From: JAIOIW01 sp050304175
GTDB taxonomy: Bacteria; Pseudomonadota; Alphaproteobacteria; Rhizobiales; Rhizobiaceae
Length of the DNA stretch: 51,927 nt
NCBI GenBank assembly: GCA_050304175.1
Contig: JBNLDE010000046.1
Location: forward strand, 1 to 51,927
Direction of reading: 5' to 3'
Made by a program: the position numbers and the translations under genes
Notes under the pieces: generated by a model
Database searches by the model: none
The model's input: only the letters and a program-made list of their open reading frames with translations
What the model was told of the DNA's origin: nothing
Part shown: one piece after another, positions 38,788 through 47,980 of the stretch
Layout of the letters: every line of letters starts with the position of its first letter
Numbering within the stretch: the first letter of the stretch is position 1

Positions 38788-41700
38788 TCACAATTTGCCA
38801 GCGGCGCCAAGCACCCGCGAGGAATCCGGACCGGCGTCCATCTGCGAGAACTCCTCGTAGGTGTGGTACTTGTCGAGGATCGCGGCCTGGGCTTGCGCCA
38901 GCAGTGCCGCAGCCTCCTCCGGCCGGCTCGCCGCCAGCGCGCTGTAGCGCAATTCGTTGTAGGCATAGTCCTTGAACGGAAGCGTCGGACGCGGCGAATC
39001 CAGCCGGAACGGGGCTTCGCCGACCTCTCGCAACACAGGATCGTAACGCAGAAGCGGCCAGTATCCGCTGGCTACTGCCTTGTCCTGCTGGCTCAATCCC
39101 TTGCGCAGATCGAAACCGTGCGCGATGCAGTGGCTGTAGGCCAAAATGAGCGAAGGCCCGTCATAGGCCTCCGCCTCGCGGAAAGCCTGCAACGTCTGCT
39201 GCGGATTGGCGCCCATGGCGACCTGCGCGACATAGACATTGCCATAGGCGATTGCCTGCAGCGCCAGGTCCTTGCGCGCCGTGCGCTTGCCGGCCGCAGC
39301 GAACTTGGCGATGGCGCCCAGGGGAGTCGCCTTCGAAGCCTGTCCGCCGGTGTTGGAATAGACCTCCGTGTCCATCACCAGCACGTTGACGTTGCGCCCG
39401 CTTGCAAGGACATGGTCGAGACCGCCATAGCCGATGTCGTAGGCCCAGCCGTCGCCGCCGACGATCCAGATGCTGCGCCGGACCAGGTGATCGATCACCG
39501 ATAGAAGATGCACGGCCAGGTCGTTGTCCTTCAAAGACAGCAGCCTGGCCTTTAGTTCCGCGACCCGTTCGCGCTGCGACCTAATCTCCGATTCACGGAT
39601 TTGCGGCGCCTCCAGAATGGCCGTCACAAGATCGGCGCCGACTTCGCCCGCCAGTTGCCGAAGCAGCGACCGCGCCAGATCAAGATGCTTGTCCGCGGCG
39701 AGCCGGAACCCCAAACCGAATTCGGCATTATCCTCGAACAGCGAATTCGACCAGGCCGGCCCCCTGCCCTCTTGGTTCTTCGACCACGGCGTCACCGGCA
39801 AGTTGCCGCCATAGATCGAGGAACACCCGGTGGCATTCGCGACCATCAGCCGGTCGCCAAACAACTGCGAAAGAAGTTTGACATAGGGAGTTTCGCCGCA
39901 TCCCGCACAGGCGCCGGAAAACTCGAACAACGGCTCGAGGAACTGGACGCCGCGGACATTGGCGAAATCGACATGCGCCCGGTTATTGACGGGCAGGGTC
40001 TCGAAGAAATCGATGTTCTTCTGTTCGTTTTCGACCCGGTCGGCCTTGTCGTGAAGGTTGATCGCTTTGACACCGGGCTCCAGCGGGCTTTGCGCGGGGC
40101 ACGCCTCGACGCACAATCCGCAGCCGGTGCAATCGGCGACATGAAACAGCAGCGAGAAGCGCGCGCCGGGATAGCCGCGCGAATTGACCGGCGCCGACCT
40201 GAATCCGTCCGGTGCGCCGGCAAGCAGCGCCTCGTCATAGTATTTCGCCCGGATGACGCTGTGTGGGCAAACGAACCCGCATTGTCCGCACTGGATGCAG
40301 AGATCCTCGCGCCAGACCGGAACCTCTTCGGCGATATTCCGTTTCTCCCAGGCAGCGGTACCGGACGGGAACGTGCCGTCGGCGGGCATGGCGCTGACCG
40401 GAATGTCGTCGCCCAGCCCTTCCATCATCCGGGCGGTCACGCGGCGAACAAAATCCGGCGCGGTATCGGGGACGATCGGCGGGCGCTCGATGTCGCTGGT
40501 CACCGAGGCCGGAACCTTGACTTCGTATAGCCGTTCCAGCGCGCCGTCCACGGCGGCGTAGTTCTGCTCGACGACTCGCTTGCCCTTGCGGGCATAGGTC
40601 TTGGCGATGCTACGCTTCACGCGCTCGATCGCCTCGTCGCGCGGCAGCACGCCGGATAGGGCGAAGAAGCACGTCTGCAGGATCGTGTTAGTGCGCGATC
40701 CAAGCCCGACTTCGCGGGCCGCCCTGGTCGCATCGATCACATGGAACTTGAGCTTCTTGCCGATAATCTGCTGCTGCACCGGGCGCGGGAGATGGTCCCA
40801 GATCTCGTCGGGACCATACGGGCTGTTGAGCAGGAAGGTGGCGCCGGGTACGGCGAGGCGCAACACGTCGGTCTTCATCAGGAAATGAAACTGATGGCAG
40901 GCGACGAAATTCGCCGAGCCGATCAGGTATGGTGCCCTGATCGGCGCCGGGCCGAACCGCAGGTGCGAGACAGTTTGCGCGCCCGATTTGTGGGAGTCGT
41001 ACACGAAATAGCCCTGCGCGTAGTGGCTGGCGTCTTCCGCGATGATCTTGACGCTGTTCTTGTTGGCCCCGACCGTTCCGTCCGCGCCAAGCCCGTAGAA
41101 AACCGCGCGCACCACCTCCGGCGCTTCGATGGCGTAGCCCTTGTCGACCTCAAGGCTGGTGTGCGTGACATCGTCGTCGATGCCGACGGTGAAACCGTTC
41201 TTCATCCCGCTTTTCGCCAGCTCGTCGAAAACCGCCTTTGCCTGTGCGGGATCGAAGTCCTTCGAGGACAGGCCGTAGCGCCCGCCGATGATCCGCGGCA
41301 TGGCGGTGCGGCGGCCACCGGCGACGGCATCCGCCATCGCCGCCACGACGTCGAGATATAGCGGTTCGCCGGTCGCGCCCGGTTCCTTTGTGCGGTCGAG
41401 CGTGGCGATCGCCGCGCAACTTTGCGGCAGGACGGCCAGCAGATGCTCGGCGGAGAAAGGCCGGTACAGCCTGACCGAGACGCAGCCAACCTTCTCGCCG
41501 CGCGCGACGAGATCGGCAACGGTTTCGCGGACGACTTCCGCCCCCGATCCCATGGCGAAGACCACGCGCTGCGCGTCAGGCGCACCAAAATAGTCGAACG
41601 GCCGGTAGTGGCGGCCGGTCAGTTCACCGAACCGGTTCATGGCATCGGCGACCACGCCGGGCGCCTCGGCGTAATAGCGGTTTACGGCCTCGCGCCCCTG

Positions 41701-42387
41701 GAAGAACACATCGGGGTTTGGCGCGGTGCCGCGCACGAACGGATGTTCCGGATTGAGCGCCCGTGCCCGATGGGCGCGCACGAGGTCGTCGTCGATCATC
41801 GCGCGGACATCGGCGTCGCTGACAAGCGTCAGCGTGTTGACCTCGTGAGACGTTCTGAAACCGTCGAAGAAATGAACGAAGGGGATGCGGGCCGCCAGCG
41901 TTGCCGCGTGCGCAATCAGGGCCATGTCATGAGCTTCCTGCACCGAATTGGAGGCGAGCATGGCAAAACCGGTCGGCCTCACCGCCATCACGTCGGAATG
42001 ATCGCCGAAGATGGACAGCGCCTGCGTCGCCACGGAACGCGCGGCAACGTGGAAAACCGCCGGTGTCAGTTCACCGGCGATTTTGAACATGTTGGGGATC
42101 ATCAGCATCAGGCCCTGCGAGGCCGTGAACGTCGTCGTCAACGCCCCGGCCTGCAACGAGCCGTGCACCGCTCCGGCCGCGCCGCCTTCGCTCTGCATTT
42201 CCTGGACGACCGGGATGTTGCCCCAGATGTTGGTAATCCCCGCCGATGTCCATTCGTCGGCGAGTTCGGCCATCGGCGAGGACGGTGTGATCGGATAGAT
42301 CGCGCACACCTCGTTGACCCGGTAGGCGACATGGGCGACGGCAGTGTTGCCGTCCATGGTCGCGGTGGTGCCCGTTACCTCAGCCAT
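38788..42387 (-). CDS. nifJ: pyruvate:ferredoxin (flavodoxin) oxidoreductase
   Basis: A 1199-residue single-chain PFOR, full length for NifJ (about 1170-1200). It converts pyruvate + CoA to acetyl-CoA + CO2, passing electrons to ferredoxin or flavodoxin. Domain I at the N-terminus (ICPITP-type AIYPITPSSPMAELADEW near 29-46), gamma domain in the middle, two [4Fe-4S] motifs CIQCGQCGFVCP (about 692-703) and CTGCGLCVEACP (about 750-761), and C-terminal TPP-binding region with GCGETPYVKLL, VANATGCSSIYGG and MDTEVYSNTGGQASKATP. ATG has GGAGG upstream, inside the preceding gene, which it overlaps by 8 bp. Name does not imply nitrogen fixation; no nif genes are present. Confidence 0.93.
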   Translation of the reverse strand: MAEVTGTTATMDGNTAVAHVAYRVNEVCAIYPITPSSPMAELADEWTSAGITNIWGNIPVVQEMQSEGGAAGAVHGSLQAGALTTTFTASQGLMLMIPNMFKIAGELTPAVFHVAARSVATQALSIFGDHSDVMAVRPTGFAMLASNSVQEAHDMALIAHAATLAARIPFVHFFDGFRTSHEVNTLTLVSDADVRAMIDDDLVRAHRARALNPEHPFVRGTAPNPDVFFQGREAVNRYYAEAPGVVADAMNRFGELTGRHYRPFDYFGAPDAQRVVFAMGSGAEVVRETVADLVARGEKVGCVSVRLYRPFSAEHLLAVLPQSCAAIATLDRTKEPGATGEPLYLDVVAAMADAVAGGRRTAMPRIIGGRYGLSSKDFDPAQAKAVFDELAKSGMKNGFTVGIDDDVTHTSLEVDKGYAIEAPEVVRAVFYGLGADGTVGANKNSVKIIAEDASHYAQGYFVYDSHKSGAQTVSHLRFGPAPIRAPYLIGSANFVACHQFHFLMKTDVLRLAVPGATFLLNSPYGPDEIWDHLPRPVQQQIIGKKLKFHVIDATRAAREVGLGSRTNTILQTCFFALSGVLPRDEAIERVKRSIAKTYARKGKRVVEQNYAAVDGALERLYEVKVPASVTSDIERPPIVPDTAPDFVRRVTARMMEGLGDDIPVSAMPADGTFPSGTAAWEKRNIAEEVPVWREDLCIQCGQCGFVCPHSVIRAKYYDEALLAGAPDGFRSAPVNSRGYPGARFSLLFHVADCTGCGLCVEACPAQSPLEPGVKAINLHDKADRVENEQKNIDFFETLPVNNRAHVDFANVRGVQFLEPLFEFSGACAGCGETPYVKLLSQLFGDRLMVANATGCSSIYGGNLPVTPWSKNQEGRGPAWSNSLFEDNAEFGLGFRLAADKHLDLARSLLRQLAGEVGADLVTAILEAPQIRESEIRSQRERVAELKARLLSLKDNDLAVHLLSVIDHLVRRSIWIVGGDGWAYDIGYGGLDHVLASGRNVNVLVMDTEVYSNTGGQASKATPLGAIAKFAAAGKRTARKDLALQAIAYGNVYVAQVAMGANPQQTLQAFREAEAYDGPSLILAYSHCIAHGFDLRKGLSQQDKAVASGYWPLLRYDPVLREVGEAPFRLDSPRPTLPFKDYAYNELRYSALAASRPEEAAALLAQAQAAILDKYHTYEEFSQMDAGPDSSRVLGAAGKL

Positions 42388-44020
42388 GGGACGCAGCCTC
42401 CGGGATCATGTCGATGGCATGGCACGGACACTGCTCGAAACAGACCGCGCATCCGGTGCATTTGTCGTAGTCGAACTTGTAGCGCCGGCCTGGCCCTAGC
42501 TTGACGATGGCCTGCTCGGGGCACGCGGCGAAGCAGTTGTCGCATTCGTAGCAATCGCAGCAGGAATAGCAGCGCTGGGCCTCGTAGCGCGCCTCAACCT
42601 CGCTCAGGCCGGCGACGATCTCGGAAAATCCCTCGAGCCTGCTTTCCGCGGCCAGCTCCTTTTGGGCACGCGGATCGGCATCCGAATAGACCGGCAGGTT
42701 CAGCATGCCGAATGTGACCAGACCAGGCTGCTCCGGGCTCCGGTAGCGGACACTGGCCAGCCAGGCGTCGATGTTGCGCGCGGCGCGTTTGCCGTGCCCG
42801 ACCGAGATCGTGACCGACTGTTCGCCCGGCACGAGATCGCCGCCGGCGAAAATGCCGGGCGCTCCGGTCATCATGTCCGGCCCGACCTCGACCGCCCCGT
42901 CCGGCGTAAACGCGATGCCGGGGACATTGCGCAGGAAGCTGCTTTCGGAAGACTGTCCCAGCGCCAGCACCACCGCGTCGGCGGAAAGCGTGTCGAACTC
43001 GCCGGTCGGCCGGGGTTTTCCGTTGGCGTCGATTTCCATGCGTTCCACCGTCAGGTCGGAGCCGGAAATCTCGGAGATGGTCGTCAGCCACCTGATCTTG
43101 ACGCCTTCCGCCAGCGCCTCGTCGGCCTCGAATTCATGCGCAGGCATATGGGCGCGGTCGCGGCGATACACGATCACCGTCTCGCTGGCGCCGAGGCGGC
43201 GGGCGGTGCGCGCCGCATCCATGGCGGTGTTGCCGCCGCCATAGACGACGACCCGCCGGCCCAGCAACGGCGGTTTCCCCTCACTCGCCCCGTGCAGCAG
43301 GCTGACGGCATCGAGCACCCGTGCCGCGTCGCGCGACGGGATATCGACATGCTTGCCGAGGCCGGCGCCGATGGCGACGAATGCGGCGTCGAACCCGTCC
43401 TGCTCCATCTCGGCCACCAGGTCGCTCACCTTGTGGCCGGTGACGATCCTGACGCCGAGCGCTTCGATCCGTGCGACCTCCCTGGCCAGGACGTCACGCG
43501 GCATCCGGTAGGCGGGGATGCCGAAATGCATCATGCCGCCAGCGACCGGCCCGGCCTCGCGGATCTCGACCTCATGGCCGAGCCGCGCAAGGTGGTAGGC
43601 GGCGGACAATCCCGACGGGCCGGCGCCGATCACCAGCACTTTCCTGCCGGTTTTTTCGCGGACCGGTTTGTGGGTCCAGCCCTCCTGGTCGGCCAGGTCG
43701 CCCAGGAACCGTTCGACGGCGTGAATGCTGACGGGAGCGTCAACCTCGCCGCGATTGCAGCCGCTTTCGCACGGGTGGTAGCAAACCCGGCCGTGCACCG
43801 CGGGCAACGGGTTCTGAGCAACCAGGATCTCCCACGCTTCGCGGTAACGGCCGGCCTGCGCGGCCGACAGCCACTCGCGGATGTCCTCGCCGGCGGGACA
43901 GGCATTGCTGCAGGGCGGCGTCAACGTGACGTAGACCGGTTTTTGCCTTCGCACCGGCCCCCTGAGGCTCGCGGCAGTCAGATCGACTGCCGGGGTGAAA
44001 TCCCGAAGCCTGGTGCTCAT
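42380..44020 (-). CDS. GltD-like FAD/NAD(P)H oxidoreductase with C-terminal ferredoxin domain
   Basis: A 546-residue iron-sulfur flavoprotein similar to the glutamate synthase small subunit. N-terminal Cys cluster (PPCSNACPAGEDI and CYHPCESGCNRGEVD), FAD loop VIGAGPSGLSAAYHLARLG, NADPH loop VVYGGGNTAMDAARTARRLG, FAGGDLVPGEQSVTISVGHGK, and a C-terminal pair of cysteine clusters CDNCFAACPEQAI and CTGCAVCFEQCPCHAI. The ATG at 44018-44020 has GGAGG 11 bases upstream; the frame is open 13 codons further without a site. First gene of a PFOR operon, so I infer that it exchanges electrons between the PFOR (through the ferredoxin domain) and NADP(H). No GltB partner is present. Confidence 0.85.
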   Translation of the reverse strand: MSTRLRDFTPAVDLTAASLRGPVRRQKPVYVTLTPPCSNACPAGEDIREWLSAAQAGRYREAWEILVAQNPLPAVHGRVCYHPCESGCNRGEVDAPVSIHAVERFLGDLADQEGWTHKPVREKTGRKVLVIGAGPSGLSAAYHLARLGHEVEIREAGPVAGGMMHFGIPAYRMPRDVLAREVARIEALGVRIVTGHKVSDLVAEMEQDGFDAAFVAIGAGLGKHVDIPSRDAARVLDAVSLLHGASEGKPPLLGRRVVVYGGGNTAMDAARTARRLGASETVIVYRRDRAHMPAHEFEADEALAEGVKIRWLTTISEISGSDLTVERMEIDANGKPRPTGEFDTLSADAVVLALGQSSESSFLRNVPGIAFTPDGAVEVGPDMMTGAPGIFAGGDLVPGEQSVTISVGHGKRAARNIDAWLASVRYRSPEQPGLVTFGMLNLPVYSDADPRAQKELAAESRLEGFSEIVAGLSEVEARYEAQRCYSCCDCYECDNCFAACPEQAIVKLGPGRRYKFDYDKCTGCAVCFEQCPCHAIDMIPEAASHG

Positions 44021-44057
44021 CTGTTCAGGTGCCTCCGCGTTACGGCTATCGGACGGC

Positions 44058-44098
44058 ATTCTAGCGATCAGTGTGACGGTCGCATTGATCTATTTCAA
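44058..44098 (-). promoter_or_regulatory. FNR/FixK-type box and -10 element before the PFOR operon
   Basis: On the minus strand TTGAA-ATAG-ATCAA (44085-44098) matches the FNR/FixK consensus TTGAT-N4-ATCAA at 9 of 10 positions. Twenty-one bases downstream lies TAGAAT (44058-44063), a 5/6 -10 match. This puts the box centre about 41 bp before the likely start of transcription, the classical activating position, and leaves a leader of about 30 nt. It predicts induction under low oxygen by an FNR, FnrL or FixK protein. Confidence 0.75.
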
Positions 44099-44177
44099 CG
44101 CACTTTGCCCCGTCGTGTCGAGACCAGGTCCGCGGACTGCCCTCCCGGCGGTCTGGGCTTGCCGCCGGAAAGACCGG

Positions 44178-45455
44178 CTAAAGCCGCGCCGCCACGGCGT
44201 GGGCCGCGATTGCGCCGAACTCGTAATAGGTCGCGCGCGCCTGGGCGAAGCGCTCGTCGTGACGCGGCACGGGCCGCAGCGGCAACCGGCCCGGATCATC
44301 GCGCAACAACGCTCGCGCGGCGGCGGTGCCGAATACCGTGCCCGGGCCGATCCCGCGGCCGGAATAGCCGAAACAGGCATAGCCCCGCGGACCGAGGGAG
44401 AGGATTTTGGGCACATGATCGCCCGTCATGGCGATTTGTCCATGCCAGGCATACTCGATTTCCTGCGGGCCGATATCCGGGAAAACCTGCCTGATCTTTC
44501 GCCGCGCCCAGGCGCGGTGGACGGCGGCGCCCGGTCCATCGAGATTGCCAATACCGCCGACGATCAGCCGACCGGACCGGTCCAGCCTGAACGAGGACAT
44601 CACCGTGGCCGTATCCCAACAGCCCTCGCCGCCGGGCAGAATACCCGCCAATTGCGCCTTGCTCAGCGGCGCGGTGGCGACCTGAAGGAAGCCAACCTTG
44701 ACGAATCCGGGTTCCGTCACGCCGGCGACGCCCGAATGGTATGCATTGGTCGCCAGAAGCAGGGCGCGGGCCCGCACCGCCCCGTTCGGCGTGGCAATTC
44801 CCCAGGCATCGTTCTCGAACGTAACCGAGACCGCAGGCGTATCCTGGCAGATCAGGGCACCGGCCTCCGCTGCGGCGCGCGCCAGGCCCCGGCAATAGGA
44901 TTTCGGTTGCACCGTTCCGGCGCGCGGATCGTACAGGGCGCCGTGGAAGGTCGGCGACCCGGTCCGCTGCACCGTCTCGCGCGCGTCGAGCAGCCTGACC
45001 GGGGCGCCCAGTTCATTCTGCTGGCGGAACCGGTTTTCCAGATCGGCGACCCCGGCCCGGGAATGCGCACAATGCAATGTGCCGTTGCGCGTTGCTTCGC
45101 AATCGATCCCGTGTTTCTCGATCAGCCGGAACACCGTCGCCGGCGCTTCGCCGAGAACCGACAGCAATTCACGGCCACTGTCCTCGCCGAGAACCCCGAT
45201 GATTTCCTCAGGCGGCAGCCAGAGCCCGGCATTGACGAGGCCGACATTGCGGCCCGACCCGCCCTGGCCGATCCTGTCGGCTTCCAGCAGGCACACGCTG
45301 GCGCCAGTTTGCGCCGCCTCCAGCGCCGCGGAGCACCCGGTGAACCCGCCGCCAATAATGGCCAGATCGACGTCGCGCGTTCCTTCAAGCGGACCGGTCT
45401 CGATCGTTTCGGCGCAACTCGCGTCCCAAAGGTTGCCGGCCGGATCAGATGTCAA
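44178..45455 (-). CDS. FAD-dependent amine oxidase, probable L-pipecolate oxidase
   Basis: A 425-residue D-amino-acid-oxidase-fold flavoprotein. FAD motif DLAIIGGGFTGCSAALEAAQ (about residues 30-49) with Glu in CLLEADRIGQGGSGRNVG, and a C-terminal FAD loop CFGYSGRGIGPG. It is like PuuB/AmaA-type enzymes that oxidise secondary or primary amines. It overlaps a piperideine-6-carboxylate dehydrogenase gene by 11 bp, which favours AmaA (pipecolate to piperideine-6-carboxylate). The start is TTG with GGGAG five bases upstream; no ATG fits before the FAD motif. The substrate is inferred from the neighbour, not from active-site residues; gamma-glutamylputrescine or another amine is an alternative. 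Confidence 0.75.
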   Translation of the reverse strand: MTSDPAGNLWDASCAETIETGPLEGTRDVDLAIIGGGFTGCSAALEAAQTGASVCLLEADRIGQGGSGRNVGLVNAGLWLPPEEIIGVLGEDSGRELLSVLGEAPATVFRLIEKHGIDCEATRNGTLHCAHSRAGVADLENRFRQQNELGAPVRLLDARETVQRTGSPTFHGALYDPRAGTVQPKSYCRGLARAAAEAGALICQDTPAVSVTFENDAWGIATPNGAVRARALLLATNAYHSGVAGVTEPGFVKVGFLQVATAPLSKAQLAGILPGGEGCWDTATVMSSFRLDRSGRLIVGGIGNLDGPGAAVHRAWARRKIRQVFPDIGPQEIEYAWHGQIAMTGDHVPKILSLGPRGYACFGYSGRGIGPGTVFGTAAARALLRDDPGRLPLRPVPRHDERFAQARATYYEFGAIAAHAVAARL

Positions 45456-46944
45456 ACTTCACTCCCTGGGCGAGCGGCAGCGCGGCCGAGTAGTTCACCG
45501 TACTGGTCTGGCGCCGCATGTAACCCTTCCAGGCATCCGAGCCGCTTTCCCGGCCGCCGCCGGTTTCCTTTTCGCCGCCAAACGCACCGCCGATTTCCGC
45601 GCCCGAGGGCCCGATGTTCACATTAGCGATCCCGCAATCCGAGCCGGTCGCCGACAGGAAGGTTTCGGCTTCGCGCAGATTGAGCGTGAAGATGCAGGAC
45701 GACAGCCCCTGCGGCACACCGTTTTGCATCGCGATCGCCTCGTCAAGCGTCTCGTAGCCCATGACATAGAGGATCGGCGCGAAGGTCTCGGTGCGCACCG
45801 TTTCGGTCTGATCCGGCATCTCGACGATGGCCGGCTCGACATAGGCGCCGCCCTGCGGAACGCCGGCCGTGACGGCTCGCCCGCCGTGGATCTTCCCGCC
45901 CTCCTTGCCGGCGGCCTCGAGCGCCTGCAACATCCGCTCGAGCGCCGCACGGTCGATCAGGGGACCGACCAGCGTAGAAGTCTCGCGGGGATCGCCGACC
46001 GGAAGGCTCGAATAGGCTTTTGCGAGCTTGCCCACGAGGTCGTCCTTGATCGAATTGTGGACAATCAGGCGACGCAACGAGGTGCAGCGCTGGCCGGCCG
46101 TGCCGACCGCCGAGAAGACGATGGCGCGCACGGCCATGTCGATGTCGGCGGACGGCGCGACGATCATCGCGTTGTTGCCGCCCAATTCGAGGATCGGCCG
46201 GCCCCACCGGGCCGTGACCTTGGGACCGACCACACCGCCCATGCGGGTCGAGCCCGTGGCCGAGAGGATCGGCACGTCCCTCGAAGCAACGAGCGCCTCG
46301 CCAATCTCCGGCCCGCCGATGACCATTTGGACAAGCCCGTCCGGCGCGTCGCCGAAACGCTCCAGCGCCCGTTGCATGATCTTCATCGTCGCCATGGCGG
46401 TGAGCGGTGTCTTTTCCGACGGTTTCCAGATCACCGGATCGCCGCAAACCAAAGCCAGGGCGGTGTTCCAGGACCATACCGCTACCGGGAAATTGAACGC
46501 CGTGATCACGCCGCACGGACCCAGCGGATGCCAGGTCTCGGCCATGCGGTGCCCGGGCCGCTCGGAGGCGATTGTCAGGCCGTGCAGCTGGCGCGACTGG
46601 CCGACGGCGAAATCGCAGATGTCGATCATTTCCTGGACCTCGCCGAGGCCCTCCGAGGTAATCTTTCCGGCTTCGAGCGTCACAACCGCGCCGAGTTGGT
46701 CCTTGGCGGCGCGCAATTCCTCGCCGAGAAGCCGGACCAGTTCGCCGCGGCGCGGCGCCGGAACCTGGCGCCAGGCGTGAAACGCCTGCCGGGACCTTTC
46801 AATGATTGCCGGCATATCGGCCGCAGCGGTTTCGGCAATCCGGGCCACCTCGGCCCCGTCGATGGGGGAATGAACCGGAAGCCGGCCGCCGGTGAGTTCG
46901 GTGGCCGTCAGTCCGGCCGCTTTCAGGACTTCGTCATGGGTCAT
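45445..46944 (-). CDS. amaB: L-piperideine-6-carboxylate / 2-aminoadipate semialdehyde dehydrogenase (ALDH7 type)
   Basis: A 499-residue aldehyde dehydrogenase of the antiquitin (ALDH7) family: ILELGGNNAMIV with Glu253, AGQRCTSLRR with catalytic Cys287, and the family hallmark GGGRESGSDAWKGYMRRQT near the C-terminus. In Pseudomonas AmaB oxidises the open form of piperideine-6-carboxylate to L-2-aminoadipate in D-lysine/pipecolate catabolism. I chose ATG 46942-46944 (AAGG 9 bases upstream) over a GTG three codons earlier. It starts right at the stop of the acyltransferase-like gene and overlaps the amine oxidase gene by 11 bp. Confidence 0.85.
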   Translation of the reverse strand: MTHDEVLKAAGLTATELTGGRLPVHSPIDGAEVARIAETAAADMPAIIERSRQAFHAWRQVPAPRRGELVRLLGEELRAAKDQLGAVVTLEAGKITSEGLGEVQEMIDICDFAVGQSRQLHGLTIASERPGHRMAETWHPLGPCGVITAFNFPVAVWSWNTALALVCGDPVIWKPSEKTPLTAMATMKIMQRALERFGDAPDGLVQMVIGGPEIGEALVASRDVPILSATGSTRMGGVVGPKVTARWGRPILELGGNNAMIVAPSADIDMAVRAIVFSAVGTAGQRCTSLRRLIVHNSIKDDLVGKLAKAYSSLPVGDPRETSTLVGPLIDRAALERMLQALEAAGKEGGKIHGGRAVTAGVPQGGAYVEPAIVEMPDQTETVRTETFAPILYVMGYETLDEAIAMQNGVPQGLSSCIFTLNLREAETFLSATGSDCGIANVNIGPSGAEIGGAFGGEKETGGGRESGSDAWKGYMRRQTSTVNYSAALPLAQGVKFDI

Positions 46945-46945
46945 T

Positions 46946-47980
46946 TCATGCACCTTTCGTTACCGGACGGCGCTGCTCGTCCAGTCCCATCGAGACCAGA
47001 ACCGGCGCCTGCCGTTGTTTGTTTGCAAAATCGTCCTTGCTCGCCATGCCCTGCCAGTCGGCAAGAATGAGCGATTGCGCCACTGCGCCGCCCAGCGTGT
47101 TGCCGGGACCGGTCACAATGAAAAAATCGGGCGCAAACTCCCGGGCTGCAACCGCAATGGCGCGCGAGAAATCGTAGGTTTGGGTCACCTGGGCGCCGAG
47201 CGTGTAGTCCCAAAGCGCACCCGTATCGGAGGAATGGGGCCACCAGATCGCGCCGCGTCCGTCGATCATCGGCAGGCGGGGTTGTCCGAACAAATCCGGA
47301 GCCAGCCGCGCGCGCCCTCTTTCAGCGACCGGCGCCTGGAGCGCCGTGTGAAAGGCGGCGTGATTGCCGAGCCGCATCGGGAACCGGTCCTGCCGCGGCT
47401 CGACGGCGGCCTCGAAGGCGGCGAGGCCCGCCTCGTCTCCGGCGAGCACGAGCATGCCGCCGAGGTCGATCGACAGACCCAGCGGGCGGCCCGACGCGTC
47501 GATCTCCGCGACGAGCGCCAGAAGTTCCCGCTTGCGCGCGGGGTTGGGCTGCCAGTCCTCGTCCATGAAGGGGTAGATCAACTGGCCGCCGATCAGCGCC
47601 TCCTGCATCAGGGTCCCCATCGTATTGGCGACCTCGAACCCTGCTTGGGGTTCGAGCGCGCCCGCGCAGGCAAGGGCCGAATACCAGCCCATGGAATTGC
47701 CGGTGACGGCCACGATCTCGACCGTGTCCCGGTCGAGCGACAGGAAGTCGCCGAGCGTGGCGGCATAGATCAGCGCCGACGCATTGTCGCCCCGGCTGTG
47801 CCTGGCATTCGAGTAGCGTTCCGCGCCATCCAGTTCGCTCAGCGTCTCCTGGCCCCGGTCGCGGCGCATGGCGTCAAAACGCTCAAGAAGGGCGGCATCC
47901 GGGAAATGGCGGGCGAGATAGCCGAGTTCGGTCTTGTTGTAGGTGCCGCGGCCCGGGCAGATGACGACGGCTCTTTTCAT
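46946..47980 (-). CDS. FabD-like acyltransferase with altered substrate pocket
   Basis: A 344-residue member of the acyl-transferase (FabD) superfamily. The catalytic dyad is kept: Ser96 in TGNSMGWYSAL and His211 in AAFHTAL. A gapless comparison with E. coli FabD across the nucleophile helix shows the malonyl-carboxylate-binding Arg (FabD Arg117) replaced by Met121, and the His of GHSLG replaced by Asn95. So it is unlikely to transfer malonyl groups, although automated naming would call it malonyl-CoA:ACP transacylase. No ACP or ketosynthase gene is nearby. It overlaps the E1 gene by 4 bp, between E1 and amaB, so it probably handles the acyl product or a related thioester of that pathway. Function unknown. 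Confidence 0.75.
   Translation of the reverse strand: MKRAVVICPGRGTYNKTELGYLARHFPDAALLERFDAMRRDRGQETLSELDGAERYSNARHSRGDNASALIYAATLGDFLSLDRDTVEIVAVTGNSMGWYSALACAGALEPQAGFEVANTMGTLMQEALIGGQLIYPFMDEDWQPNPARKRELLALVAEIDASGRPLGLSIDLGGMLVLAGDEAGLAAFEAAVEPRQDRFPMRLGNHAAFHTALQAPVAERGRARLAPDLFGQPRLPMIDGRGAIWWPHSSDTGALWDYTLGAQVTQTYDFSRAIAVAAREFAPDFFIVTGPGNTLGGAVAQSLILADWQGMASKDDFANKQRQAPVLVSMGLDEQRRPVTKGA

Noticed and set aside
38788..42387. nifJ as evidence for nitrogen fixation genes
   Set aside because: No other nif or fix genes occur in the window; NifJ-type PFORs are widespread outside nitrogen fixation.
42662..44494. 610-codon plus-strand open frame, and a similar 663-codon frame at 45079-47070
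   Set aside because: Both lie opposite clear genes (GltD-like oxidoreductase; amine oxidase and amaB) and show only low-complexity Arg/Ala/Gly composition.
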